From assembly GCF_003443735.1 (NCBI RefSeq), contig NZ_CP031969.1, forward strand, positions 7,006,001 to 7,070,000: 64,000 nt of DNA, in the 5' to 3' direction. Position numbers and translations under genes: made by a program. This DNA comes from Streptomyces sp. CC0208 (GTDB taxonomy: Bacteria > Actinomycetota > Actinomycetes > Streptomycetales > Streptomycetaceae). Below, in pieces: positions 1-8,193 of the stretch; the first letter of the stretch is position 1, and the number at the start of each line of letters is the position of its first letter. The notes under the pieces were generated by a model. That model had not been told where the DNA came from. It ran no database searches and saw only the letters and a list, made by a program, of their open reading frames with translations.

Positions 1-516
1 CACGGCCAGCCCGCGGTCGTCCACGACGGCCCGCAGCTCCCGTCCGAAGCGCGTCCAGCGGATCAGCGTGCCCACGCCCGCGGCCAGGACCAGGGCGACG
101 GCCAGCTGCCCCCACGGGTCCGCCGACACCAGCTCCGGGGCGTCGTCCCGGGCGCCCTGGCCCCACAGCAGCGCCGCCCCGCCCACCAGCAGCACGAAGA
201 CGCCGATGGAGGCCACCAGGGTCTGGGCCGGGTCGCCGCCCAGGACGGACAGGGGCCGGAAGACGAAACGCTCCAGGAGCACGCCCAGGGCCGGTGCCAG
301 GAGCAGCAGGGTCACCGCGGCCCCGGCCCACAGCGGCCAGCCCCACTCGACCACGCACTGCCGCAGCACGTACGCGCACACCATCGCGATCGCCCCGTGC
401 GCGAAGTTCAGCACCCCGGTCGCGCGGTACGTCACGATCAGGCCGATTCCGGTGAGCGCGGCCGCACTGCCGACCGACAACCCGGCGAGGGTCAGGTCGT
501 AGGTCAGCGACGACAT
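1..516 (-). CDS. Branched-chain amino acid ABC transporter permease, LivH-like (partial)
   Basis: Integral membrane permease of a LivHMGF-type importer. Read backwards from the ATG at 516 the product starts MSSLTYDLTLAGLSVG and carries the LivH-family motif NFAHG at about residues 37-41, followed by hydrophobic helices and an FRPL segment near residue 85. About 172 residues are present; the 3' end lies beyond the left window edge, where the usual length is near 290. The start codon overlaps the stop of the upstream membrane-protein gene (TGATG arrangement), so the two are translationally coupled. The substrate-binding gene at 1633 is divergent and is probably part of the same system. The family call is firm; the transported substrate is unknown. 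Confidence 0.85.
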   Translation of the reverse strand, partial: MSSLTYDLTLAGLSVGSAAALTGIGLIVTYRATGVLNFAHGAIAMVCAYVLRQCVVEWGWPLWAGAAVTLLLLAPALGVLLERFVFRPLSVLGGDPAQTLVASIGVFVLLVGGAALLWGQGARDDAPELVSADPWGQLAVALVLAAGVGTLIRWTRFGRELRAVVDDRGLAV

Positions 517-1007
517 CAGTCGGTTTCCTCGACGGGCTCGCAGATCGGGCAGGGCCCCAGCTCACCGCTCGCCAGGAGCTTGGCGTCCACCGGGACCGAC
601 TCCGCCTTCCCGGCGACCAGCGGACAGTCCGCGCGATGCCAGAGCGTGCCGCCGGGCACCATCAGCAGGTCCCCGCTGACCGCCAAGGGCGCCCCGGCCG
701 CCGTGCCGGACTCCTCGGCCCCGGTGGGCTCAGCGGCGACCAGAAGGCCGTACAGCTCCTCCACGCGCGCGGCGGCGAGCGCGCCACGGCCGTGGGTGAG
801 GAGCACCGCCCCGGCGACGATCAGCGCGGCGCCGGGCACCGTGCAGGAGGCGAGATAGGGCAGCTGCCGCTCGGCGTAGAGCTCGCCCGACACGCCGTAC
901 CAGCCGAGGACGCACAGCACCGCGCCCGCGGCGAGCGCGGCCCAGCCGGCCCACAGGACGGGGTGCACGGTCCGCAGTCGGGCTGTCCGCATCTCTGGCT
1001 CCCACAT
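516..1007 (-). CDS. Small membrane protein with C-terminal Cys/His metal-site-like tail
   Basis: A 163-residue protein with two predicted membrane helices (about residues 15-35 and 55-75) followed by a soluble tail. The tail contains WHRADCPLVAGK and, some 20 residues on, CPIC, an H-x3-C...C-x2-C arrangement resembling small Ada-like metal sites. The chosen ATG at 1007 gives MWEPEM; a second in-frame ATG at 992 is possible and there is no strong ribosome binding site to decide. The stop overlaps the LivH-like start, so it is co-transcribed with the ABC permease and may be an accessory of the transporter. I do not recognise a named family, and the metal-binding idea is inference. Confidence 0.7.
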   Translation of the reverse strand: MWEPEMRTARLRTVHPVLWAGWAALAAGAVLCVLGWYGVSGELYAERQLPYLASCTVPGAALIVAGAVLLTHGRGALAAARVEELYGLLVAAEPTGAEESGTAAGAPLAVSGDLLMVPGGTLWHRADCPLVAGKAESVPVDAKLLASGELGPCPICEPVEETD

Positions 1008-1115
1008 GTCGCATGCCTGTCCATGTAAGCCAATCGCTTGCACTATGCCTTCTTGAAGCTGACCCTGAAAGCACCGGGCGCACGTGGCCCGGACCGACAC
1101 CCGGTGGTGAGCCAG

Positions 1116-1664
1116 ATGGTTCTCGGGAGCGACCGCACGTGGGGGAACGGCAGCCGGGGGCTGATGGCGGTGGGGTTCGCCCTCGCCGTGGCCCTCACGG
1201 CGTGCAGCGACGACAGCGGCGGCGGCAGCGAGAGCCCGCCGCCGACGCCTTCCGTGGAGCGGACCACGCCTTCGGCGTCACCGTCACCGAGCGGACCCGC
1301 CGACGCGGCCGCCGCCCAGCGGGAGATCAAGACGAACTGGGAGAAGTTCTTCGACCCGAAGACCTCCACCAAGGACAAGCAGGCCGTCCTGGAGAACGGC
1401 GACGAGATGGGGCCGGTGCTCCAGGCATTCAGCGGTGACCAGCGCGGCGGACAGGTGCAGGCGAAGGTCACGAAGATCGGGTTCACCAAACCGACCGCGG
1501 CCGACGTGACGTACACCCTGATGCTGAACGGTGCCACCGCCCTGCCGGACGCCTCCGGAACGGCGGTCGAACAGGACGGCACCTGGAAGGTGTCGGTCAA
1601 CACCCTGTGCGCGCTCGTGCAGTTGAGCGGCAATGCCACGGCGTCGGCTCTTCCGGGCTGCTGA
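1116..1664 (+). CDS. Low-molecular-weight secreted lipoprotein
   Basis: A 182-residue predicted lipoprotein. After the ATG at 1116 there is a hydrophobic signal segment ending in a lipobox (AVALTAC), then a Ser/Pro/Gly-rich spacer and a compact domain beginning near residue 70 (REIKTNWEKFFDP). The last part resembles Streptomyces low-molecular-weight lipoproteins with an mce-associated or NTF2-like small fold: it contains NGATALPDASGTAVEQDGTW, a form typical of a domain that tests substrate entry. A purine-rich GGTGGTGAG precedes the start. The gene's 3' end overlaps the next gene by 32 bases, so it probably shares the transcript of the ABC substrate-binding protein. Its specific role is unknown. 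Confidence 0.72.
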   Translation: MVLGSDRTWGNGSRGLMAVGFALAVALTACSDDSGGGSESPPPTPSVERTTPSASPSPSGPADAAAAQREIKTNWEKFFDPKTSTKDKQAVLENGDEMGPVLQAFSGDQRGGQVQAKVTKIGFTKPTAADVTYTLMLNGATALPDASGTAVEQDGTWKVSVNTLCALVQLSGNATASALPGC

Positions 1665-2925
1665 GGCCGCCCTCGCGGTCCTGCTGCTCACGGTGGGCAC
1701 GGCGTGCGGCAGCAGGCTGCCGGAGAGCGACTTCGAGCACCGGGAGCGGGCGAGCCCCGCCCAGGACCGCACCCCGATCCGCGTCGGCATCGTCACCAGC
1801 GCCACCAGCCCGGTCGGCGGCAGCGCCTTCACCGGCCCGCGCGACGGCGCCAAGGCGTACTTCGAGCGGCTCAACGCGCGCGGAGGTCTCGACGGCCGCC
1901 GGATCGAGGTGCGCGAGTGCGACGACGGGGGCAGCGGGGTCGGTAACAACACCTGTGTGCACCGGCTGATCGACGAGGACAAGGTGGTCGCCCTGGCGGC
2001 CACCACCGTCCTCGACTACGCGGGCGCCTCCCGCGTCTCCCACGCGCGCGTGCCCGACATCGGCGGCCAGCCCATCGGCGCCGCCTACGACACCTGGCCG
2101 CACCTCTACGGCGTCTACGGCAGCCTCGCGCCCCGTGACGGCACGACCGGCTGGGACGGGAAGCAGTACGGCGGCACCGAGGTCTACCGCTACTTCAAGC
2201 GCGAGCACGGAGCCCGTACGGCCGCCGTGGTCTCCTACAACCAGGCAGCGTCCGCCGCCTACGCCCGGCTCGTCGAGCAGGGCCTGAAGGCCGAGGGATA
2301 CAAGGTCGTCACCGAGCAGGTCGACTTCGCGCTGCCCAACTTCCGTGCCGTGGCGGCCGACCTGAAGGAGCAGGGCGCCGACCTGGTCTTCGACGCCGTC
2401 GACAGCCATGGCAACGCGCAGCTGTGCGAGGCGATGGACGCGGCCGGCGTCGAGGTCACCGCCAAGGTGACCAACGTGCAGAACTGGACCTCCACCGTCC
2501 AGGACGACTACAAGGACGCCCCGCACTGCCGCAACGCCCTGTGGGCCACCGGGTCCAGCCGGAACTTCGAGGACGTCGGCAACGCGGCCGTGCGCGAGTT
2601 CAGGGAAGCCACCAAGGGCCTCAGGACGCATTCCCAGTGGCAGTTGGAGGGCTGGGCGGCCGCGAAGTGGTTCACGGCCGCCGCGCAGTCGTGTGCGCCA
2701 CAAGGCATCACGCGCGCGTGTGTCGACGCCCACATGAACCGCAGCCAGGACTACACCGCGGACGGCCTGCTTCTCCCCGTCCGGTTCGAGCGGCTGGCCG
2801 AGCCGCCGAAGTCCCGCAGGACCTGTCTCTCGGTGGCCCGCTGGAAGGACGGCCGGGGCTGGGTCTCCCAGGGCGACATGGACCGCACGTGCTTCGACGT
2901 TCCGCAACTGCCGTACCAGCAGTGA
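1633..2925 (+). CDS. ABC transporter substrate-binding lipoprotein (LivK / Peripla_BP_6 type)
   Basis: A 430-residue extracytoplasmic solute-binding protein. The signal peptide ends in the lipobox TVGTAC near residue 25, so the mature protein is lipid-anchored. The mature part opens IRVGIVTSATSPVGG and has the type I periplasmic-binding layout of leucine/isoleucine/valine-binding proteins, including GAKAYFERLNARGGLDGRRI and the inter-lobe sequence AAVVSYNQAASAAYARLVEQ. It is divergent from the LivH-like permease at the window edge and most likely supplies substrate to it. It overlaps the upstream lipoprotein gene by 32 bases. Ligand specificity cannot be read from the sequence. Confidence 0.85.
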   Translation: MPRRRLFRAAEAALAVLLLTVGTACGSRLPESDFEHRERASPAQDRTPIRVGIVTSATSPVGGSAFTGPRDGAKAYFERLNARGGLDGRRIEVRECDDGGSGVGNNTCVHRLIDEDKVVALAATTVLDYAGASRVSHARVPDIGGQPIGAAYDTWPHLYGVYGSLAPRDGTTGWDGKQYGGTEVYRYFKREHGARTAAVVSYNQAASAAYARLVEQGLKAEGYKVVTEQVDFALPNFRAVAADLKEQGADLVFDAVDSHGNAQLCEAMDAAGVEVTAKVTNVQNWTSTVQDDYKDAPHCRNALWATGSSRNFEDVGNAAVREFREATKGLRTHSQWQLEGWAAAKWFTAAAQSCAPQGITRACVDAHMNRSQDYTADGLLLPVRFERLAEPPKSRRTCLSVARWKDGRGWVSQGDMDRTCFDVPQLPYQQ

Positions 2926-2977
2926 GTCACCGCACGCACGCAACCAATGGGGGTGTCCGACGGTCTGACAGGGCACC

Positions 2978-3685
2978 ATGAACCACGGGAGGACCATGCC
3001 CGCCGGGCAGGGCGTACGACTGCGCGCCGCTCTGCCCAGCACGGTCCCCCTGCCCGAGGGCCGCTGGGACGCGTACGCGTGCGTGGCCGACGACGAGCCG
3101 CTGCGCCTCGCACCCGGCGCCACCGACCTGCGCGCGCTCGCCGTCCGCGTCCCGAGCGGCTCCCGCGGCCATGTCGCCGTCCGCATCCCCTACTCCCCCA
3201 CTCTCGGCTTCGCTCGAGCGGGGGGACCCCCATCCCGGCAGGGCGACCTCACCGTCCGCAGCTGGCTGCGCGCACCGCACGCCGAGGCGGGTGACCTGCG
3301 TGTCCAGGGCGCCGGACTGACCGTGCGCGGGCGGCTGTTCGGCACCGGCTTCGCCCCGGGCGCCTGTGCCGAGGTGCGCGCCCGGCACTCCCCGGGCCCC
3401 GCCCGCCGCGTCGAAGTCGCCGTGGACGAGAACCGGTTCGGCTTCTCGGTCGGGTACGCGGCACTCGGGCCCGGGGTCTGGGACCTGTGGCTGCGGCCGC
3501 ACGGCGAGAGCGGGCCGCGGGTGCGGATCGCGCGGCTGCTGGACGACGTCGCCGACAAGAAGCCCGTCTTCACCTATCCACGCGCGCGGGTGGACACGGC
3601 GTACGGCCCGGTGGAGGCCGGGCCGTACTACACGCGGGACAACGACCTGTCGGTGTCCGTCACCGCGTGCCCCTCACCGCAGTGA
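2978..3685 (+). CDS. Hypothetical beta-rich protein containing a palindromic in-frame insertion
   Basis: A 235-residue soluble protein without a recognised family. It has no signal peptide or membrane helix and reads as a beta-rich fold with Arg-rich strands; the end (LLDDVADKKPVFTYPRARVD) is distinctive. Two ATGs are possible: 2978, and 2996 preceded closely by GGGAGG. Around residues 71-86 the protein carries SPTLGFARAGGPPS, encoded by a C/G-run hairpin (3194-3233) that looks like a small mobile palindrome inserted in frame between IPY and RQGD. It follows the ABC binding protein by 52 bases and ends tail-to-tail with the epoxide hydrolase, overlapping it by 12 bases. A role linked to cell-wall glycopolymer enzymes is conceivable but unproven. 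Confidence 0.7.
   Translation: MNHGRTMPAGQGVRLRAALPSTVPLPEGRWDAYACVADDEPLRLAPGATDLRALAVRVPSGSRGHVAVRIPYSPTLGFARAGGPPSRQGDLTVRSWLRAPHAEAGDLRVQGAGLTVRGRLFGTGFAPGACAEVRARHSPGPARRVEVAVDENRFGFSVGYAALGPGVWDLWLRPHGESGPRVRIARLLDDVADKKPVFTYPRARVDTAYGPVEAGPYYTRDNDLSVSVTACPSPQ
3194..3233. repeat. Small palindromic interspersed element inside a coding sequence
   Basis: The stretch starts with TCCCCCACTCTCGG and ends with GAGCGGGGGGACCCCCAT, so a run of C pairs with a run of G around an imperfect stem (CTC/GAG). The same core, CTCCCCCA...GGGGG-N-ACCCCCA, recurs at 38771-38797 inside an unrelated gene on the other strand. Its length keeps the host frame open. This fits a family of short repeats scattered in Streptomyces genomes; the mechanism of spread is inference. 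Confidence 0.6.
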
Positions 3686-4828
3686 GCCGAAGAACTCCCT
3701 GACGTCACGGGCCAGCAGCTCGGGTACCTCCAGGGCCGCGAAGTGGCCGCCGCGGTCGAACTCCGTCCAGCGGACGAGCGTGTTGGCCTGCTCGGCCCAG
3801 CGGCGGATCGCCACGTCCTCGCCGAAGTTGGCCACCGCGGTCGGCACTCCCGAGGTCTGCGTCGGGAACCAGTCCGGTACATGGCTGTTCTCGTAGTACA
3901 TGCGGGCCGCGGAACCGGCGGTGCCGGTCAGCCAGTACAGCATCACGTTCGTCAGCAGGGTGTCCCGGTCGATCGCGTCCTCCGGCAGCGCGGCCGAGGA
4001 GTGCGTCCACGCCTGGAACTTCTCCATGATCCACGCCAGTTGGCCGACCGGCGAGTCGGTGAGGCCGTAGGACAGGGTCTGCGGGCGGGTCGACTGGAGG
4101 GCGTTGTAGCCGAAGCCGTCCGTGGTGAACTCGGCGATGCTCGCGAGGCTCCGCAGCTCACGGTCGGTCAGCCCCTCCCGTGCTTCCTCGTCGACCGGGC
4201 CGAGCGGGATGAAGCCGACCGAGGCGGCGTTCACATGGACACCGACCACGGACTCCGGCGCGATCCGGGCGAGCGCGGGGGAGATCAGCGCGCCCATGTC
4301 GCCGCCCTGGGCGCCGTAGCGTTCGTAGCCGAGCCTGCGCATCAGCTCCGCCCACGCGCGGGCCACCCGGTTGACGTTCCAGCCCTTGTCGCGCGTCGGA
4401 CCGGAGAAGCCGAAGCCCGGGATGGACGGGATCACCAGATGGAAGTCCTCGCTCAGCGAGCCGATCACGCCGAGGAACTCCACGACCGACCCCGGCCAGC
4501 CGTGCGTCAGGACCAGCGGGAGCGCGTCCGGCCGGGCGGAGCGGACGTGCAGGAAGTGCACCTGGGCGCCGTCGATCTCGGTGACGAACTGCGGGAGCTC
4601 GTTGAGGGCGGCCTCGTGCTTGCGCCAGTCGTAGGCGCCCCGCCAGTACGCGGCGAGATCGCGCAGATACGGCAGGGAGGCGCCGTACTCCCAGCCGGCC
4701 TCCGGAAGCTCGTCCGGCCAGCGGGTGAGGTCCAGGCGGGTGTGCAGGTCGTCGAGCTGCGCCTGCGGGATGTCGATCCGGAAGGGGCGGATCTCACGGT
4801 TCTCTGCGGTCGCGCTGTTGTCTGCCAT
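3674..4828 (-). CDS. Epoxide hydrolase, EHN plus alpha/beta hydrolase fold
   Basis: A 384-residue cytoplasmic enzyme expected to open epoxides to diols. The N-terminal 110 residues match the epoxide hydrolase N-terminal cap (IRPFRIDIPQAQLDDLHTRL), then comes the alpha/beta hydrolase core with the oxyanion HGWPGS, the nucleophile elbow GAQGGDMGA (Asp nucleophile, near residue 190) and the C-terminal catalytic His in GGHFAALE. The ATG at 4828 gives MADNSATAEN; the longer reading to 4870 would run through the promoter palindrome. Divergent from the WYL regulator at 4891, which probably controls it through the 4848-4870 palindrome. The physiological substrate is unknown. Confidence 0.9.
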   Translation of the reverse strand: MADNSATAENREIRPFRIDIPQAQLDDLHTRLDLTRWPDELPEAGWEYGASLPYLRDLAAYWRGAYDWRKHEAALNELPQFVTEIDGAQVHFLHVRSARPDALPLVLTHGWPGSVVEFLGVIGSLSEDFHLVIPSIPGFGFSGPTRDKGWNVNRVARAWAELMRRLGYERYGAQGGDMGALISPALARIAPESVVGVHVNAASVGFIPLGPVDEEAREGLTDRELRSLASIAEFTTDGFGYNALQSTRPQTLSYGLTDSPVGQLAWIMEKFQAWTHSSAALPEDAIDRDTLLTNVMLYWLTGTAGSAARMYYENSHVPDWFPTQTSGVPTAVANFGEDVAIRRWAEQANTLVRWTEFDRGGHFAALEVPELLARDVREFFGSLR

Positions 4829-4847
4829 GGGTCCAAGGTAGGAAGGC

Positions 4848-4870
4848 TTGCGGACAGCCGCTGTCCGCAA
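4848..4870. promoter_or_regulatory. 23-bp perfect palindromic operator between epoxide hydrolase and WYL regulator
   Basis: TTGCGGACAGC, one central C, then GCTGTCCGCAA: an 11-bp perfect inverted repeat in the 62-bp divergent gap. Its size and position suit a dimeric DNA-binding protein, most simply the adjacent WYL-domain regulator acting on its own gene and the hydrolase. Regulation is inferred from position. Confidence 0.75.
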
Positions 4871-4890
4871 TGGCTGCCAGACTCGGCATC

Positions 4891-5943
4891 ATGTTGGAGA
4901 CCTCGGCACGACTTCTGCGCCTGCTCTCGCTGCTGCAGGCCCACCGCGAATGGTCGGGCGCCGACCTCGCGGACCGCCTCGGCGTCACCGCGCGCACCGT
5001 GCGCCGGGACGTGGACCGGCTGCGCGAGCTGGGCTACCCCGTCAACGCCAGCCCCGGCACCGGCGGCGGCTACCAGCTGGGCGCGGGCGCCGAGCTGCCC
5101 CCGCTGCTCCTGGACGACGACGAGGCCGTCGCGGTCGCCGTCGGCCTGCGCACGGCCGCGGGACAGGGCATCGAGGGCATCGGCGAGACCTCGGTACGGG
5201 CCCTGTCCAAGCTGGAGCAGGTCCTGCCGAGCCGGCTGCGCCGCCGCGTGGGCGCCCTGAACGCCTTCACCGTGCCGATGCTGCGCGGCCCGCAACCGAA
5301 TGCCGTCGACCCGGGAGTGCTCACCGAGCTCGCCAACCTCTGCCGGGACGCCGAGCGGCTGCGCTTCGAGTACAGCGACCACGGCGGTGCCGCCAGCCGC
5401 CGTACCGTCGAACCGCACCGTCTGGTGTGCAGCGAGCGGCGCTGGTACCTGGTCGCCTGGGACCTGGACCGGGACGACTGGCGGACCTTCCGCGTCGACC
5501 GGATCACCCCGAAGCCGCCGCACGGGCCCCGGTTCGCGCCGCGCACCCCACCCGCCGAGGACCTCGCCGCCTACGTCTCGCGAGGCGTCTCCACGCGCGC
5601 GTACGCCTCACACGCGGTTGTGCGGCTGCTGGTGCCCAAGGAGCGGGCCGCCGAGCGGATCTCACCGAGCGCCGGGGTGCTGGAGGCGGAGGGACCCGAC
5701 AGCTGCGTCCTGCGCACCGGGGCGTCGAGCCTCGACGTGATGGTGATCCACGTGATGATGACGGGCTTCGACTTCGAGGTGCTGGAGCCGGCCGAGCTGA
5801 CCGAGGCGATCAGGACGGCCCACGACCGGCTTGCTCGCTCGCTTGCTCGCTCTTCGGCTCGGGCTGCGAAGTCAGCGCCGCGTACTCCGGATGGTGCAGG
5901 TCGAACGCCGGGGACTCGGAGCGGATCCGGGGCAGGGTCGTGA
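4891..5943 (+). CDS. YafY-type HTH/WYL-domain transcriptional regulator
   Basis: A 350-residue regulator. Residues 1-60 form an HTH_11 winged helix (SGADLADRLGVTARTVRRDVDRLRELG, shortened here by the reader's limit: ADRLGVTARTVRRDVDRL), and the central part from about 140 to 210 is the WYL ligand-sensing domain with RRWYLVAWDLDRDDWRTFRV. The ATG at 4891 (MLETSARLLRL) is preferred because the earlier ATG at 4870 lies in the operator palindrome. The normal C-terminus appears lost: after ...ELTEAIRTAHDRL the frame runs on for about 40 low-complexity Ser/Arg/Ala residues, antisense to the end of ctaD, giving a 134-bp tail-to-tail overlap. It probably controls the divergent epoxide hydrolase. Confidence 0.88.
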   Translation: MLETSARLLRLLSLLQAHREWSGADLADRLGVTARTVRRDVDRLRELGYPVNASPGTGGGYQLGAGAELPPLLLDDDEAVAVAVGLRTAAGQGIEGIGETSVRALSKLEQVLPSRLRRRVGALNAFTVPMLRGPQPNAVDPGVLTELANLCRDAERLRFEYSDHGGAASRRTVEPHRLVCSERRWYLVAWDLDRDDWRTFRVDRITPKPPHGPRFAPRTPPAEDLAAYVSRGVSTRAYASHAVVRLLVPKERAAERISPSAGVLEAEGPDSCVLRTGASSLDVMVIHVMMTGFDFEVLEPAELTEAIRTAHDRLARSLARSSARAAKSAPRTPDGAGRTPGTRSGSGAGS

Positions 5944-7513
5944 AGTTGTGCCGCGGCGGCGGGCAGGAGGTCGCCCACTCCAGGGAGCGGCCGAAGCCCC
6001 AGGGGTCGTCGGTCTCCACCGGCACGCCGTACTTGGCGGTCTTCCACACGTTGTAGAGGAACGGCAGCGTCGAGGCGCCGAGCAGGAACGCGCCGATCGT
6101 CGAGATGGTGTTCAGGGCCGTGAAGCCGTCGGCCGCGAGATAGTCGGCGTACCGGCGGGGCATGCCCTCGGCCCCCAGCCAGTGCTGGACCAGGAACGTG
6201 GTGTGGAAGCCGACGAACAGCGTCCAGAACTGGATCTTGCCGAGCCGCTCGTCGAGCATCTTCCCGGTGAACTTCGGCCACCAGAAGTACAGCCCGCCGA
6301 AGATCGCGAAGACGACCGTGCCGAACACGACGTAGTGGAAGTGCGCCACCACGAAGTAGCTGTCGGAGACGTGGAAGTCCAGCGGCGGCGACGCCAGGAT
6401 CACCCCGGTCAGACCGCCGAACAGGAAGGTCACCAGGAAGCCGCACGCCCACAGCATCGGCGTCTCGAAGGACAGCGAGCCCTTCATCATGGTGCCGATC
6501 CAGTTGAAGAACTTCACACCCGTGGGCACGGCGATGAGGAACGTCATGAAGGCGAAGAACGGCAGCAGCACCGCGCCCGTGACGAACATGTGGTGCGCCC
6601 ACACCACCACCGACAGACCGGTGATCGCCATCGTCGCGGCCACCAGTGTCAGATAGCCGAAGAGCGGCTTGCGGCTGAAGACCGGGAGGATCTCCGTGAT
6701 GATCCCGAAGAACGGCAGCGCGATGATGTAGACCTCGGGATGCCCGAAGAACCAGAACAGGTGCTGCCACAGCAGTGCCCCGCCGTTGTCCGCCTCGAAG
6801 ACCTGTGAGCCGAAGCGCCGGTCCGCCTCCAGGACCAGCAGCGCGGCAGCAAGGACCGGGAACGCCAGCAGGATCAGGATCGACGTGAACAGCGTGTTCC
6901 AGGTGAAGATCGGCATCCGGAACATGGTCATGCCGGGTGCGCGCATCCCGATGATCGTGGTGATGAAGTTGACCGCGCCGAGGATCGTGCCGAAGCCGGC
7001 CAGCGCGAGGCCCATGATCCACAGGTCGGGGCCGACGCCGGGGGAGTGCGCGGAGTTGTTCAGCGGTGCGTAGGCGAACCAGCCGAAGGCGGCCGGACCG
7101 GACGGCACGAGCAGCGAACCCAGCACGATCAGGCCGCCGAACAGGAAGAACCAGTACGACAGCATGTTCAGCCGCGGGAACGCCACGTCCGGGGCGCCGA
7201 TCTGGAGCGGCATCAGCTCGTTGGCGAAGCCCGCGAAGCTCGGGGTCGCGAACAGCAGCAGCATGATCGTGCCGTGCATCGTGAACAACTGGTTGAACTG
7301 CTGGTTGTCCAGGATCTGCAGCCCCGGCCGGGCGAGTTCGGCCCGCATCAGCAGTGCCATGACCCCACCGATCAGGAAGAACGCGAACGACGTGATCAGG
7401 TAGAGGTGGCCGATCTTCTTGTGGTCGGTGGTGGTCAGCCAGTCCACGACCAGGCGTCCGTGCCCCCTGGTCCCCGCCGGTCGTGCCGCCGCCTGAACGG
7501 TCTGCGTTCCCAT
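5810..7513 (-). CDS. ctaD: Cytochrome c oxidase subunit I (aa3 type), stand-alone copy
   Basis: A 567-residue, 12-helix heme-copper oxidase subunit that reduces oxygen to water at a heme a3/CuB centre and pumps protons. Signature residues are visible: the heme a ligand in TMHGTIMLLLF, the CuB ligand and cross-linked Tyr in WFFGHPEVYI, the CuB pair in WAHHMF, and the heme ligands in VAHFHYVVFG. The ATG at 7513 (MGTQTVQAAA) is used rather than the longer start. No ctaC, ctaE, qcr or ctaB gene is next to it, so this is probably the second, isolated ctaD known from several streptomycetes. The C-terminus ends in a repeated SEQASEQA from a 12-bp tandem duplication overlapping the regulator's 3' end. 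Confidence 0.95.
   Translation of the reverse strand: MGTQTVQAAARPAGTRGHGRLVVDWLTTTDHKKIGHLYLITSFAFFLIGGVMALLMRAELARPGLQILDNQQFNQLFTMHGTIMLLLFATPSFAGFANELMPLQIGAPDVAFPRLNMLSYWFFLFGGLIVLGSLLVPSGPAAFGWFAYAPLNNSAHSPGVGPDLWIMGLALAGFGTILGAVNFITTIIGMRAPGMTMFRMPIFTWNTLFTSILILLAFPVLAAALLVLEADRRFGSQVFEADNGGALLWQHLFWFFGHPEVYIIALPFFGIITEILPVFSRKPLFGYLTLVAATMAITGLSVVVWAHHMFVTGAVLLPFFAFMTFLIAVPTGVKFFNWIGTMMKGSLSFETPMLWACGFLVTFLFGGLTGVILASPPLDFHVSDSYFVVAHFHYVVFGTVVFAIFGGLYFWWPKFTGKMLDERLGKIQFWTLFVGFHTTFLVQHWLGAEGMPRRYADYLAADGFTALNTISTIGAFLLGASTLPFLYNVWKTAKYGVPVETDDPWGFGRSLEWATSCPPPRHNFTTLPRIRSESPAFDLHHPEYAALTSQPEPKSEQASEQAGRGPS
5829..5852. repeat. 12-bp tandem duplication in overlapping gene ends
   Basis: GCTTGCTCGCTC occurs twice head-to-tail. 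On the minus strand it encodes SEQASEQA at the CtaD C-terminus; on the plus strand it encodes LARSLARS in the extended tail of the WYL regulator. Confidence 0.85.
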
Positions 7514-7879
7514 CGCTCGCCCCTTCGCTCGGCTCACGCCATGATGCTCGCGCGGGCGTGCGCGGCGACAGGGGGCGTAAGGGGGTTCTGTGTCGGAACC
7601 GTGTATTTCCTATGCGGTGTCAGCCTGCGTGGCCCTGTCCGGAATCGGTGGACAAAGGGGCCCGGGCCAGTTCTCGGACAAGCCTTCTCACGGGGCATTC
7701 GGCGAAGTCGTACGACACGCGGGAATTGCGTTCGAATACCTGCGGAAGGGCTAGGGAAACGCTCGTCCGTGTGACGCAGTGCGAGGGAAACGGGTGAGGC
7801 GAGCCTGTGACAGAAGCGTGACAGGGGGCGTGCGGGATCCGGACTTCCGCGCCCGCCGGGCAGGGCCTAGCGTGGCGGT
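7514..7879. other. 366-bp divergent intergenic region (ctaD / I78 inhibitor)
   Basis: No convincing gene. The short ORFs here on both strands lack ribosome binding sites and recognisable sequence. The stretch presumably holds the divergent promoters of ctaD and the I78 inhibitor; I could not identify clear -35/-10 elements. It includes a relatively AT-rich patch around 7590-7615. Confidence 0.5.
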
Positions 7880-8095
7880 ATGGCACCCATTCCGACACCG
7901 CCCGCCGAACCCCAGGACAGCCCGGACACCTACGTCGGCCTCGACCCCTCCGCCGCCGAGCGGCTCGCGCGTGAGCGGGGCTGGTCGACGGTCCGGTCGC
8001 TGCCGCCGGGGGCGATCATCACGATGGAGTACCGCGCGGGCCGGCTGAACTTCGAGGTGAAGGACGGCCGCGTGGCGCGGGCCTGGAAGGGCTGA
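7880..8095 (+). CDS. I78-family peptidase inhibitor
   Basis: A 71-residue protein whose C-terminal half, GAIITMEYRAGRLNFEVKDG, fits the inhibitor I78 pattern of a compact reactive-loop inhibitor (T-M-x-Y-R-x-x-R-L-N). No signal peptide is seen, so it would act inside the cell or leave by another route. It is monocistronic and followed at once by a strong bidirectional terminator. The length is normal for the family. Target proteases are unknown, though two streptogrisin genes lie 10 kb away. Confidence 0.8.
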   Translation: MAPIPTPPAEPQDSPDTYVGLDPSAAERLARERGWSTVRSLPPGAIITMEYRAGRLNFEVKDGRVARAWKG

Positions 8096-8101
8096 ACCGC
8101 G

Positions 8102-8145
8102 TGACGCGGGCCCCGGTTCCTCGACAGGAACCGGGGCCCGCGTCA
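8102..8145. terminator. Strong bidirectional hairpin terminator
   Basis: TGACGCGGGCCCCGGTTCCT pairs perfectly with 8126-8145, a 20-bp stem with a CGAC tetraloop, placed 6 bases after the I78 stop and 48 bases from the PAP2 stop on the other strand. It can end transcription from both sides. Confidence 0.9.
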
Positions 8146-8193
8146 TGTCCGGGGCGGTGATGCGTACCGGCCCCGCTGCTTCGAGGTGAAGGA

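Noticed and set aside
8049..8193. 15-base repeat CTTCGAGGTGAAGGA at the I78 gene end and near the PAP2 gene end
   Set aside because: Only one short copy pair with no accompanying symmetry; could be chance in codon-biased DNA, so no element is claimed.
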